DNA of 7,400 nucleotides from JACCYQ01 sp036675565. GTDB taxonomy: Bacteria > Bacteroidota > Bacteroidia > Chitinophagales > Chitinophagaceae. Location of the stretch: positions 1-7,400 of the forward strand of contig JAKFER010000162.1 of assembly GCA_036675565.1 (NCBI GenBank), read 5' to 3'. The translations under genes and the position numbers were made by a program. Positions 1 to 7,118 of this stretch are shown here, piece after piece; the stretch's first letter is position 1; every line of letters starts with the position of its first letter. The notes below the pieces were generated by a model, which saw only the letters and a list, made by a program, of their open reading frames with translations, had not been told where the DNA came from and ran no database searches.

Positions 1-5
1 ATTTT

Positions 6-36
6 AAAAAGGCTGTTCAGTGAACGGCCTTTTTTT
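6..36 (+). terminator. Intrinsic terminator of an upstream gene outside the window
   Basis: An AGGCTGTTCA arm (10-19) faces TGAACGGCCT (21-30), with one T-G wobble pair and a very tight turn, followed by a run of seven T (30-36). The run of A at 6-10 can also pair with the T-run, so the hairpin could work in both directions. No gene that it ends is visible, so that gene must lie to the left. It separates the upstream gene from the susC transcription unit. Confidence 0.8.
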
Positions 37-132
37 ATGATATGCCCCGGCTGAAGTATAGCAAAAGATTTCATACTTTTTACGCTTTTAACCTGAATCA
101 AGAAGTTATTTTTTTATTAATGGGGGTAACGA

Positions 133-156
133 TTTGTTAAAAAAAGGTTTACTTTG
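133..156 (+). promoter_or_regulatory. Possible Bacteroidota-type promoter for the susC operon
   Basis: TTACTTTG (149-156) matches the Bacteroidota -7 consensus TAnnTTTG except at the second base, and a TTTG lies upstream at 133-136. The gap between them is only 12 bases, shorter than the usual spacing of about 19-21, so the upstream TTTG may not be the true -33 element. If transcription begins just after 160, the leader is roughly 95 bases. The remainder of 37-259 shows only short weak inverted repeats, such as AAGTAT/ATACTT at 54-78 and TTGAA/TTCAA at 222-232. Confidence 0.3.
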
Positions 157-259
157 GCGCAGCAAAATTCATGGTTAAGGTGTCTCTTTTGCGTTCTGGT
201 ATCTGATTATCCTTTTCTCCATTGAATTTCAACGTTTTAAAAACTAAACAAACATTAAC

Positions 260-3200
260 ATGAGAAAACTCGCATCACTGCTTGCAATGCTGGTGTTATT
301 CACCACATTGGCCATTGCCCAAACCCGTACTGTTAGCGGTAGGGTATTAGATGCAAAAGGGGTTCCTATTCCTTTCGCATCTGTAAAAGTTAAGGGGACT
401 GAAACTGGTGTTTCAGCAGACGTAAACGGATCTTTTACCCTGAAAGCTAACAAAGGGGATGTTTTAGAGGTTAGCGCTATTGGACAGAAGTCCTCATCCA
501 TTACGGTGGGTGATGAGACAGTTGTTTCCATTAGTTTAATTAATGATGGTGAAGAAAGCCTTAGCGAAGTATTAGTTACAAGTGCGTACAATACTAAAAG
601 AACTGCACGTAGCGTAGGTTACAATGCACAAACTATTACCGATGATCAGTTGAATACTATCAGGCAGACTGATATAAACAACGCCATGGCAGGTAAAATA
701 TCTGGTATCCAGGTAAGAAGCCAGTCTTCGGTTAAATTAGGTTCAAACGGTTATTCATCTATAAGACTAAGAGGTGAATCTGACATTCAGGCCGCTTCAA
801 ATGTTTTATTTGTAGTAGATGGTAATGTTGTTCCTACAGCTTCTGCCGGCGATATCAACACTGATGATATCCAGGACCTGACTGTACTTCAAGGACCTGC
901 TGCTGCTGCATTATTCGGACCAGAAGGAGCGAACGGAGCGATTGTAATCACAACAAAAACAGCAAGAAAAGGCGCTAAAGGAGTAGGTGTTGAACTGAAC
1001 CTGGGTGTTACTTTCGATAAAATATACATTCAACCTAATTACCAGAACTCTTATGCTGGTGGTGGCGCTGCTGACCTGATAAAGTTCAATTGGCAACCCG
1101 GTATGAGAGACGAGTGGAAAGCCCTTGATGGTAAATATTTCCATGATTATGCGGATGATGCAAGCTGGGGACCCCGAATGGTTGGCCAGGAGTATATTCC
1201 CTGGTATGCCTGGTATGGCGGCACACAATATTCATATAAGACAGCGGCTTTGACTCCACAGCCAGATAATGCAAAAGATTTTTACAATACGGGTGTTACA
1301 CTAAACAACAATGTAAGCTTTTCTAAAGCTGGTGATAATTATAACATACGCCTTTCTTACACTAATCTTGATATCAAAGGTTTGATCCCAACAAGTAAGC
1401 TTAAAAGGAATAATCTAAACCTGAACACATCTATTGATGTTACAAGCCGGTTAACATTAAGCTCACATATCACCTATCAAAACCAGGTAACAAATGGACA
1501 ATTTGATGATGGTTATGCCAATAATTCACAAGGTTCTTTCAACCAGTGGTTTCATAGGGATCTTGATATGGGAATCATGAAAGAATTGAAGAATCTTAAA
1601 GATGTTGGAGGCTTTGCCGCCAGCTGGAACCACAGAAATCCTTCCACCTGGGACGTCAATGACCCAGTACAATTCTTAGGCGGTAATTATTGGTATAATT
1701 TCTTTACTTATTTTGATAATGTGTCTAATGTGAATAACCGTGACAGGTTGTTTGGCGATGTATCATTGACATACAAGATCACAAATGACCTGAAAGTTAG
1801 AGGTTCGTATGTAAAGCAGCAATTAACAACCTGGGGTGAAGATAAAACATTTAATCTATTAGAGGCAAGTGCCACACAGACAGGTGTTCAGGGCTACTAT
1901 GGTACAAGAGAAACGTATAGCAACCGTGAAAACTTCCAGGGCCTTGTTTCTTATTTTAAGAAATTTGGAGATTTTGCAGTTAATGCCAATGCCGGTTTTG
2001 ATGTCATGAGATCAAGATATAAGGATATTAGCGCTAATTCTAATAATGGTCTCAACGTTCCTGATTTCTTTGACCTGGCTAACTCTAAAAACCCGATCAC
2101 TTACGATAACTATCGTGAAAATCAGAAAAGCCGTGCAGGTTTTGTAAGAGGTGATATTGGTTACAAAAACTTCCTTTTTGCTGAATTCGCTATCCGTAAG
2201 GATTATTTCTCAACTCTTCCGGTTGATAATAATTCAATTGTAAGTAAATCTGTTAGCAGCAGCTTTATTTTCAGCGATCTTCTGAAAAATGACCTTCCTT
2301 TTCTTTCTTATGGTAAATTAAGAGCATCATGGGGCGAAGTTCCTAAATCAATTGCTCCGTATGTCCTTGGCTTTAATTATGGGATATCTAATAACCAGTG
2401 GGATGGCAATATCCTGATGGCTACACCGGGTACATTAGTTGATCCTAATATTCGTGGTGCGGTAACCACACAAAGAGAAATTGGCCTTGATCTCAGATTT
2501 TTAAGAAGCCGTATCGGCATTAGTGCTACATATTGGGATGGAACCGTTAAGGATATTCCTTTAAATATTACTGTAAATGGTGCAAGCGGTTTTACATCTA
2601 AGCTGATCAATGCCGGGGAGATTGAGAAAAAAGGTGTTGACCTGCAATTTATGGCAGTTCCTGTAAGAACAACAGATATGGAGTGGACCATCAATGCTAC
2701 CTGGGCTAAATTGATAAAAAATCAAATCGTAAAATTAGCTCCGGATCTTAACAGGGTTACTTACTCTTCCGGATCTTTTGCAGGAAGTTATGCGGCATAC
2801 GTAGTTAATGAAGTAGGCAAGCCATGGGGTCAATTATTCGGGCCTGGTATCAAACGTATAGATGGCCAACCTGTTTTGGGTAGCAATGGAAAATATGTGA
2901 GAGAAGCTGAAGTTAATTTTGGTAGCGTATTACCAGATTATACCGGCGGTGTTCAAAGTAGCTTCACCTATAAAAATTTCGTCCTGAATGCTAACCTTGA
3001 TTACCAGGTTGGCGGTAAGTTTTACTCCTTGTCTTCATTCTGGGGCGATTTCTCCGGTTTAACTGCAAAAACAGCAACTTTAAATGACAAAGGAAATCCT
3101 GTAAGGGATGCGGTAGCTGATGGCGGTGGTGTTCACGTATTTGGCGTGGATGCAGATAACAAACCGAAAGATTATTACCTGGAAGCACAGGATTATTTCC

Positions 3201-3478
3201 ACCAATACCAGGGATCACAAATTTCAGAAAACAGTATATATGATCTTACTTACCTCAAATTAAGAGAGGTGAGCCTTGGTTATAAACTGGACACTAAGAA
3301 AATGGGGTTGGAAAAGATATTTACAAACGTTACCGTTTCTCTTGTTTCAAGGAACCCATGGTTGATCTATGCTAAAACAAAAGATTTCGACCCATCTGAG
3401 ATCAGCAATACTTATGGTGAGAACGGACAGTTTCCAGGCACAAGATCATTAGGTCTTAACCTGAAATTCGGATTCTAA
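260..3478 (+). CDS. SusC/RagA family TonB-linked outer-membrane transporter
   Basis: This 1072-residue protein is a TonB-dependent channel that imports a bound nutrient across the outer membrane, powered by TonB-ExbBD. Residues 1-20 form a Sec signal peptide with cleavage expected at AIA/Q21. Residues about 22-95 are a CarboxypepD_reg-like beta-sandwich (VSGRVLDAKGVPIPFASVKV). A TonB-box-like stretch, LSEVLVTSAY, lies at 101-110. The plug spans about 111-236 and carries the family landmarks SIRLRGESD (167-175), VLFVVDGNVVP (182-192) and ANGAIVITTK (224-233). The rest is beta-barrel and ends in SLGLNLKFGF, whose terminal Phe is typical of outer-membrane barrels. Length is usual for SusC. There is no STN secretin/TonB N-terminal domain before the carboxypeptidase-like domain, so direct signalling to a FecR-type anti-sigma factor is not expected. 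The ATG at 260 follows an A-rich leader without Shine-Dalgarno and directly begins the signal peptide. The susD-like partner follows after 145 bases. The family is certain; the substrate is unknown. Confidence 0.96.
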   Translation: MRKLASLLAMLVLFTTLAIAQTRTVSGRVLDAKGVPIPFASVKVKGTETGVSADVNGSFTLKANKGDVLEVSAIGQKSSSITVGDETVVSISLINDGEESLSEVLVTSAYNTKRTARSVGYNAQTITDDQLNTIRQTDINNAMAGKISGIQVRSQSSVKLGSNGYSSIRLRGESDIQAASNVLFVVDGNVVPTASAGDINTDDIQDLTVLQGPAAAALFGPEGANGAIVITTKTARKGAKGVGVELNLGVTFDKIYIQPNYQNSYAGGGAADLIKFNWQPGMRDEWKALDGKYFHDYADDASWGPRMVGQEYIPWYAWYGGTQYSYKTAALTPQPDNAKDFYNTGVTLNNNVSFSKAGDNYNIRLSYTNLDIKGLIPTSKLKRNNLNLNTSIDVTSRLTLSSHITYQNQVTNGQFDDGYANNSQGSFNQWFHRDLDMGIMKELKNLKDVGGFAASWNHRNPSTWDVNDPVQFLGGNYWYNFFTYFDNVSNVNNRDRLFGDVSLTYKITNDLKVRGSYVKQQLTTWGEDKTFNLLEASATQTGVQGYYGTRETYSNRENFQGLVSYFKKFGDFAVNANAGFDVMRSRYKDISANSNNGLNVPDFFDLANSKNPITYDNYRENQKSRAGFVRGDIGYKNFLFAEFAIRKDYFSTLPVDNNSIVSKSVSSSFIFSDLLKNDLPFLSYGKLRASWGEVPKSIAPYVLGFNYGISNNQWDGNILMATPGTLVDPNIRGAVTTQREIGLDLRFLRSRIGISATYWDGTVKDIPLNITVNGASGFTSKLINAGEIEKKGVDLQFMAVPVRTTDMEWTINATWAKLIKNQIVKLAPDLNRVTYSSGSFAGSYAAYVVNEVGKPWGQLFGPGIKRIDGQPVLGSNGKYVREAEVNFGSVLPDYTGGVQSSFTYKNFVLNANLDYQVGGKFYSLSSFWGDFSGLTAKTATLNDKGNPVRDAVADGGGVHVFGVDADNKPKDYYLEAQDYFHQYQGSQISENSIYDLTYLKLREVSLGYKLDTKKMGLEKIFTNVTVSLVSRNPWLIYAKTKDFDPSEISNTYGENGQFPGTRSLGLNLKFGF

Positions 3479-3520
3479 TTGTGATAATTAAAAACTTCAA
3501 TAAAGTTATTATGAAATGAT

Positions 3521-3586
3521 CCATAAAAATTTTCGGGCATCCCGATAGCTATCGGGATATACCAGTCGCGACGAAAATTTTTATGG
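3521..3586. repeat. Nested inverted-repeat element between susC and susD
   Basis: The outer arms CCATAAAAATTTTCG (3521-3535) and CGAAAATTTTTATGG (3572-3586) are perfect 15-base inverted repeats. Inside them lies the perfect palindrome ATCCCGATAGCTATCGGGAT (3539-3558). It is placed off-centre: 3 bases separate it from the left arm and 13 from the right arm. A further 8-base palindrome, GTCGCGAC (3565-3572), overlaps the start of the right arm. The element is not part of an evident gene and fills nearly half of the 145-base gap. There is no T-run after the hairpin of the kind that marks an intrinsic terminator. From memory, CCCGATAGCTATCGGG-like palindromes recur between genes in Bacteroidota, so this may be a REP- or MITE-like copy. 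No clear target-site duplication flanks it. Its position suggests a possible role in mRNA stability or processing between the two cistrons, which is inference. Confidence 0.8.
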
Positions 3587-3623
3587 TGAATTCCATCTGG
3601 CTCAAAAAATAAAAAATATACAG

Positions 3624-5084
3624 ATGAAAACATTCTTAAATAAATCACTTGTTGTAATTGCAGCCGGGCTAACCCTTGCAGGAGCGGTAAGCTGTAATAA
3701 AGTAGAGGACTTTGGAGACACCAATCTAAATCCCAACGGTACACCGATACCTGTTACTGCCGGATTATTAACACGGGCTATCGCAGAATTAGGGGGATCA
3801 GAAGGCGGAACAGCTATTGCCCTTTATACAAGACCCGGTTATTATGCCCAGTATTTTTCAGAAACACAATATCCCGGTTCTTCCTTGTATGCGGTGCCCC
3901 AGTTAAATTATAACCATTTTTACTCCGGTTTTTTATACGACCTTCAAAACATCATCAATCTCAATACCGATGATGCTACCAAAGCCGGTGTAGTAAGTTC
4001 AGGTTCAAATGCAAACCAGATTGCTGTCGCCAGGATTCTGAAAGCGTATGCTTTGTGGACCATGACTGACCGCTGGGGAGATGTGCCTTACTCTGAGGCT
4101 TTGCAGGGAATCGCCACTCCTAAACTGGATAAACAGGAAGAAATTTATCCTGCACTTTTGACCGAGCTTAAGGAAGCCATCGCAGGATTCGATGGTGGTC
4201 TGGCGATGAAAGGAGATATTATTTATGATGGTAATACAAGCAACTGGAAAAAATTTGCTAACTCACTCCGTATGTTAATAGCACTCCGTATGAGTAAAGT
4301 TTATCCGGCGGCGGGAGGCTTGGCAGCTACTGAGTTTGCGGCTGCTTTGAATGATGGGGCAGGTTCCATAGATGCAAACGATGAGAACGCTGCTATTAAT
4401 TATCCTGGCGGCGCCTATCAGCATCCACTTTATACTACTTATGCCGTTAATGGAAGGATTGACGATGCAATCAGCAGCACTATGACCGATATGCTTTCTT
4501 CATTGTCCGATCCCAGGATCAATAAATTTGGCTCTGAAACAACTGGTTTCCCTTATGGTATTGACCGGGATAAGGCGGTAAACGTAGGACCGGGTTGGGG
4601 CCTTATCATGGGTGGCAAAAGTCTTCCTGATAATCAGGATATTGTTCTTACAAACGCAGCTACGGTATTATTTGCAAGGGCAGAAGCCGCAGAACGAGGC
4701 TGGACTCCTGAAATTGCCGCTACAGTATATAACCAGGCAGTAACAGCTTCACTGGAACAATGGGGTTATGCAGGTAATGCTGCTGCCTATCTTGCACAAA
4801 GCGGTGTTGCTTTTGGAGCAACGGATCATCTTAAGAAGATTGGAACACAACGCTGGATTGCGATGTATCCTGATGGGATGCAAGCCTGGGCGGAATGGAG
4901 ACGTACAGGTTTCCCTGTGCTTACTCCGGCTGTGGATGCTACAAACGATGGTGGTCAGATTCCGCGGAGATTCGTATACGGTACCGGTGAATACAGCACC
5001 AATAAAGCTGCTGTAGATGAAGCCGTTTCCCGTATCCCTGGAACTGAAGACGATCAGGATGCCCGTATGTGGTGGGATAAATAA
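3624..5084 (+). CDS. SusD/RagB-like nutrient-binding outer-membrane lipoprotein (SusD-like_2 type)
   Basis: This 486-residue protein is the surface ligand-binding lid that pairs with the SusC channel. A type II signal peptide ends at the lipobox AVSC, with lipidated Cys24. The following NKVED resembles the charged signal that sends Bacteroidota lipoproteins to the cell surface. Landmarks of the SusD-like_2 group are NPNGTPIPVTAGLLT (36-50), ALWTMTDRWGDVPYSEAL (143-160, in the TPR-like helical region), WKKFANSLRMLIALRMSKV (208-226), DPRINKF (296-302), FARAEAAERGW (350-360), QRWIAMYPDGMQAWAEWRRT (409-428) and a closing MWWDK. Length is normal and the reading frame is intact. The ATG at 3624 follows an A-rich stretch (CAAAAAATAAAAAATATACAG) and starts the signal peptide directly. 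No separate promoter is visible in the gap after susC, so co-transcription with the transporter is likely. The ligand could be a glycan, peptide or other compound; sequence alone does not decide. Confidence 0.95.
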   Translation: MKTFLNKSLVVIAAGLTLAGAVSCNKVEDFGDTNLNPNGTPIPVTAGLLTRAIAELGGSEGGTAIALYTRPGYYAQYFSETQYPGSSLYAVPQLNYNHFYSGFLYDLQNIINLNTDDATKAGVVSSGSNANQIAVARILKAYALWTMTDRWGDVPYSEALQGIATPKLDKQEEIYPALLTELKEAIAGFDGGLAMKGDIIYDGNTSNWKKFANSLRMLIALRMSKVYPAAGGLAATEFAAALNDGAGSIDANDENAAINYPGGAYQHPLYTTYAVNGRIDDAISSTMTDMLSSLSDPRINKFGSETTGFPYGIDRDKAVNVGPGWGLIMGGKSLPDNQDIVLTNAATVLFARAEAAERGWTPEIAATVYNQAVTASLEQWGYAGNAAAYLAQSGVAFGATDHLKKIGTQRWIAMYPDGMQAWAEWRRTGFPVLTPAVDATNDGGQIPRRFVYGTGEYSTNKAAVDEAVSRIPGTEDDQDARMWWDK

Positions 5085-5134
5085 TTCGCGACTTAAGAGA
5101 TATAACTTATATAATATAATAATTGAAAAAAATT

Positions 5135-6115
5135 ATGAAATACACAATGATTTTAAAAACTTTGTTTGTACCTGTATTAGCAAGCTGCTTTCTTGCAGCT
5201 TGTAAAAAAGGTGAAGACATTGCTGATCTTGATGATAAAGGGAATACTTTTATTAAGATTTTGGGGGGTGGAGGAGATCCTGTTGTTAGAGCAATGGATG
5301 TAGATCCTGCTACTGAAACTATAAATTTGTTGGATGTTCGCCGTGATGCCAATTCTAATGCAATGCTAAATCAGCCGGCAACAATTACTATTACAAATAC
5401 TCAGGTTTTTTTGGATTCTTTCAACGCTCATAATGGTACGAATTATGAAATACTGCCACCGGCTTCGTATACTATTACTCCTGCTTCCGGGGTTACAGTA
5501 TCCGGTGATACCTGGACAATTACATTAGCACCCGGTGAACATGCAAGACAAATTGATGTTACTTTGAATAAGCAAACAATGGATCTATCATTGCAGTATG
5601 GATTTGGCTTCCAGATCACTCAAACAACCGCAGGCGTTGTTTCAAAGGCTTCCGGTACACAAATCGTTAATCCATTGATCAAAAATGTATATGACGGAGT
5701 ATACGAAGTTACAGGGACAATGGCTGATGCCGGAAGTGCAACACTGACTGGACTGTTTCCAATGAATTATCATTTGTTAACTACAGGCGCTACTTCAGTG
5801 GCTGGTTGGGATCCTGATTATTGGGTTGATTATTTTATCCCTATCGTAAGTGGTCCTGATGTTTCTGGTTATGGAAGTTTTAGTCCAATATTTAATTTCG
5901 ATAATGATGGTAACGTCGTATCGGTAACAAATATTTATGGTCAACCCGCAGGAAATGGACGTTATGCAGCATTGGACCCCAGCGGAATAAACAAAAGGGA
6001 TCCGGCTACCGGTGATATTGATGTAAAGTTTTTTATGTATCAGCCGGCTTCTGTTCCCCTTCCAAATCCAAGGGTCAAATTTGATTGGCATATGAAGTAT
6101 GTAGGACCTCGTTAA
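5135..6115 (+). CDS. DUF1735 (BT_3987 N-terminal-like) surface lipoprotein
   Basis: This is a predicted 326-residue lipoprotein that probably binds ligand at the cell surface beside the SusC/SusD complex. The type II signal peptide ends in lipobox LAAC with Cys23, followed by the charged KKGED that suits surface export. Residues about 40-165 look like a DUF1735 immunoglobulin-like domain (ETINLLDVRRD at 61-71, NGTNYEILPPASYTI in the middle, then NKQTMDLSLQYGFGFQIT). Residues about 167-326 (from NVYDGVYEVTGTM, ending FDWHMKYVGPR) form a second beta-rich module like the C-terminal halves of DUF1735 proteins next to SusCD pairs. In BT_3987 itself a DUF1735-type domain precedes a GH18 catalytic domain; no GH18 domain or other recognisable catalytic motif is present here. 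The ATG at 5135 is preferred over an in-frame TTG at 5123, which would add only MKKI. The gene starts 50 bases after the SusD gene and is followed by a terminator, so it is the last gene of the operon. The family call is fairly sure; the binding role is inferred. Confidence 0.85.
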   Translation: MKYTMILKTLFVPVLASCFLAACKKGEDIADLDDKGNTFIKILGGGGDPVVRAMDVDPATETINLLDVRRDANSNAMLNQPATITITNTQVFLDSFNAHNGTNYEILPPASYTITPASGVTVSGDTWTITLAPGEHARQIDVTLNKQTMDLSLQYGFGFQITQTTAGVVSKASGTQIVNPLIKNVYDGVYEVTGTMADAGSATLTGLFPMNYHLLTTGATSVAGWDPDYWVDYFIPIVSGPDVSGYGSFSPIFNFDNDGNVVSVTNIYGQPAGNGRYAALDPSGINKRDPATGDIDVKFFMYQPASVPLPNPRVKFDWHMKYVGPR

Positions 6116-6136
6116 TTTGATTATTTATATTTTTCG

Positions 6137-6166
6137 AAAGGCCGTCAGTTTCTGACGGCCTTTTTT
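6137..6166 (+). terminator. Strong intrinsic terminator closing the susCD operon
   Basis: The arms GGCCGTCAG (6140-6148) and CTGACGGCC (6152-6160) pair perfectly across a three-base TTT loop. Three flanking A-T pairs extend the stem to 12 base pairs, and six T follow (6161-6166). It begins 21 bases after the stop of the DUF1735 lipoprotein gene. The A-run before the stem means it could also act on the opposite strand, although no minus-strand gene is seen. Confidence 0.92.
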
Positions 6167-6262
6167 AAAAAACATATGTTGTGTGCTTTCTGCATTTTAG
6201 TATTTAATGGGATTGAAAAAAACGGATTGTCCAATTGAGGATAATATAATGGATAAAATAAA

Positions 6263-6276
6263 TTTCAATCTTGAAA
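6263..6276. promoter_or_regulatory. Small inverted repeat upstream of the secreted-protein gene
   Basis: TTTCAA (6263-6268) and TTGAAA (6271-6276) form perfect six-base arms around TC, 48 bases before the ATG at 6325. The size and position would suit a dimeric regulator's site. Such short repeats also arise by chance in A+T-rich DNA, and no regulator gene is nearby. Confidence 0.25.
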
Positions 6277-6305
6277 GTGCAAGCCAGTTATTAATAATAT
6301 TTTTA
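6271..6305 (+). promoter_or_regulatory. Weak candidate promoter for the secreted-protein gene
   Basis: TATTTTTA (6298-6305) matches TAnnTTTG in all but the last base, and a TTG lies at 6271-6273, about 24 bases upstream, which is slightly too far. The region is very A+T-rich, so the match is poorly discriminating. A promoter is expected somewhere in 6167-6324 because a strong terminator precedes it. Confidence 0.25.
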
Positions 6306-6324
6306 TAATACTTATACGGATAAT

Positions 6325-7008
6325 ATGAATCATTCAATTTTAGTAGTTTTCATGTTTTTCTCGATTGCAGTATTTTCACAGGATAATGGTCAGAGTATTC
6401 ACAATGCTGGGGAAGGAGGGAGGTTAAGATTAAATAACCCGAACACGGATTCTTATATTTCTGAATCTAATTCGCCTTTCTTTTCAGATCATTGGATGAA
6501 ATCTACGTTGGTATTGGCAGATGGAAAAGTTCAAAATGGGCTCACAGTAAAGCTGGATCTGTTTGAAAATAAAATTCACTTCCTTGATGATGCCGGCAAT
6601 GAAAATGTAAGTACATCGCCAGTTAAAGAAGTTGTCTTAGCTGATACTGCTAATAATAAAGTGTACAGGCTCAAACATTCTTCAGCATTCAAAATCACTG
6701 GTGTTGAAGCAGGTTGGTACCAACTTTTGTGTGTAGGACAAGCAGAATTATACAAGAAAATAATCAAAGCCCTGCCCCGCTCAATGACACAGCAGTCGGA
6801 GCAGGACATTAAACCCCTGGGAACTTCAATACAATTTTTCGTGCTGATAAAAGATAATCTTTTTAGAATTAAAAAAGGTAAGGATATCCCTGAATTGGCA
6901 GGAGAAAAAAAGGCGCAACTGCAGGCGTACGCCAAATCCAAAAATTTAAATGGAAAATCGGAAGAGGATTTGATTGAGTTGGTAGAGTATTATAATACAT
7001 TGAAATAG
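6325..7008 (+). CDS. Secreted protein of unknown function
   Basis: I do not recognise a named family for this 227-residue protein. Residues 1-18 form a Sec signal peptide (hydrophobic ILVVFMFFSIAVF) with cleavage likely at FS/Q19; there is no lipobox cysteine, so the mature protein should be periplasmic or exported. The middle part (about 55-105) has the pattern W..S.LVLADGKVQNGLTVKLDLFENKIHFLDDAGN, a beta-strand-rich style seen in many small Bacteroidota secreted proteins. Residues about 168-185 are another strand pair (IQFFVLIKDNLFRIKKG). The C-terminus (about 188-227) is helical and charged, ending in EEDLIELVEYYNTLK. There are no further membrane segments and no visible catalytic motif. 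The ATG at 6325 leads directly into the signal peptide. A strong terminator lies upstream, so it is probably transcribed independently of the susCD operon. Coding status is well supported; function is unknown. Confidence 0.85.
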   Translation: MNHSILVVFMFFSIAVFSQDNGQSIHNAGEGGRLRLNNPNTDSYISESNSPFFSDHWMKSTLVLADGKVQNGLTVKLDLFENKIHFLDDAGNENVSTSPVKEVVLADTANNKVYRLKHSSAFKITGVEAGWYQLLCVGQAELYKKIIKALPRSMTQQSEQDIKPLGTSIQFFVLIKDNLFRIKKGKDIPELAGEKKAQLQAYAKSKNLNGKSEEDLIELVEYYNTLK

Positions 7009-7063
7009 CAAACCACGCACCCTTTATATTCACCTGGCGGTTAGTATTTCTAAACCTATAGTT

Positions 7064-7091
7064 TTTGATCCGGTAAAACAAGCTAACTTTG
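7064..7091 (+). promoter_or_regulatory. Bacteroidota-type promoter for the DUF3467 gene
   Basis: TAACTTTG (7084-7091) is an exact match to the -7 consensus TAnnTTTG, and TTTG (7064-7067) lies upstream with 16 bases between, somewhat shorter than the usual 19-21. Transcription would begin close to 7097, giving a leader of about 20 bases before the ATG at 7119. This is the best promoter match in the window. Confidence 0.55.
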
Positions 7092-7118
7092 AAAAATTAA
7101 ATATCTAAGTAAACGATT

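Noticed and set aside
54..78. Inverted repeat AAGTAT/ATACTT upstream of susC
   Set aside because: Six-base A+T-rich arms with a 13-base loop are expected by chance, and the position does not correspond to a promoter or terminator.
911..1228. Open frame of 105 residues on the minus strand inside the susC gene
   Set aside because: It is the antisense of a well-supported transporter gene, is cysteine-rich with no recognisable domain, and has no leader or promoter of its own. The same applies to the other minus-strand frames inside the coding genes (for example 2377-2694, 5795-6091 and 6576-6941).
4265..4292. Direct repeat of ACTCCGTATG, two copies 18 bases apart
   Set aside because: The spacing is exactly six codons and both copies encode the Leu-Arg-Met of the conserved SLRMLIALRMS helix, so protein constraint explains it.
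4768..5016. Plus-strand open frame of 82 residues in another frame of the SusD-like gene
   Set aside because: It lies wholly within the conserved C-terminal part of the SusD-like protein and shows no family features. The frame at 5017-5205, which overlaps the SusD end and the DUF1735 start, is rejected for the same reason.
6171..6180. Ten-base palindrome AACATATGTT after the operon terminator
   Set aside because: It is a short A+T-rich palindrome with no second copy seen and no link to a promoter, so it is not distinguishable from chance.
7039..7066. Possible terminator after the secreted-protein gene
   Set aside because: GGTTAG (7039-7044) can pair with CTAAACC (7050-7056) only with a bulged A. 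The T-run (7062-7066) starts five bases after the stem and contributes to the TTTG of the next gene's promoter, so the hairpin is too weak to call.
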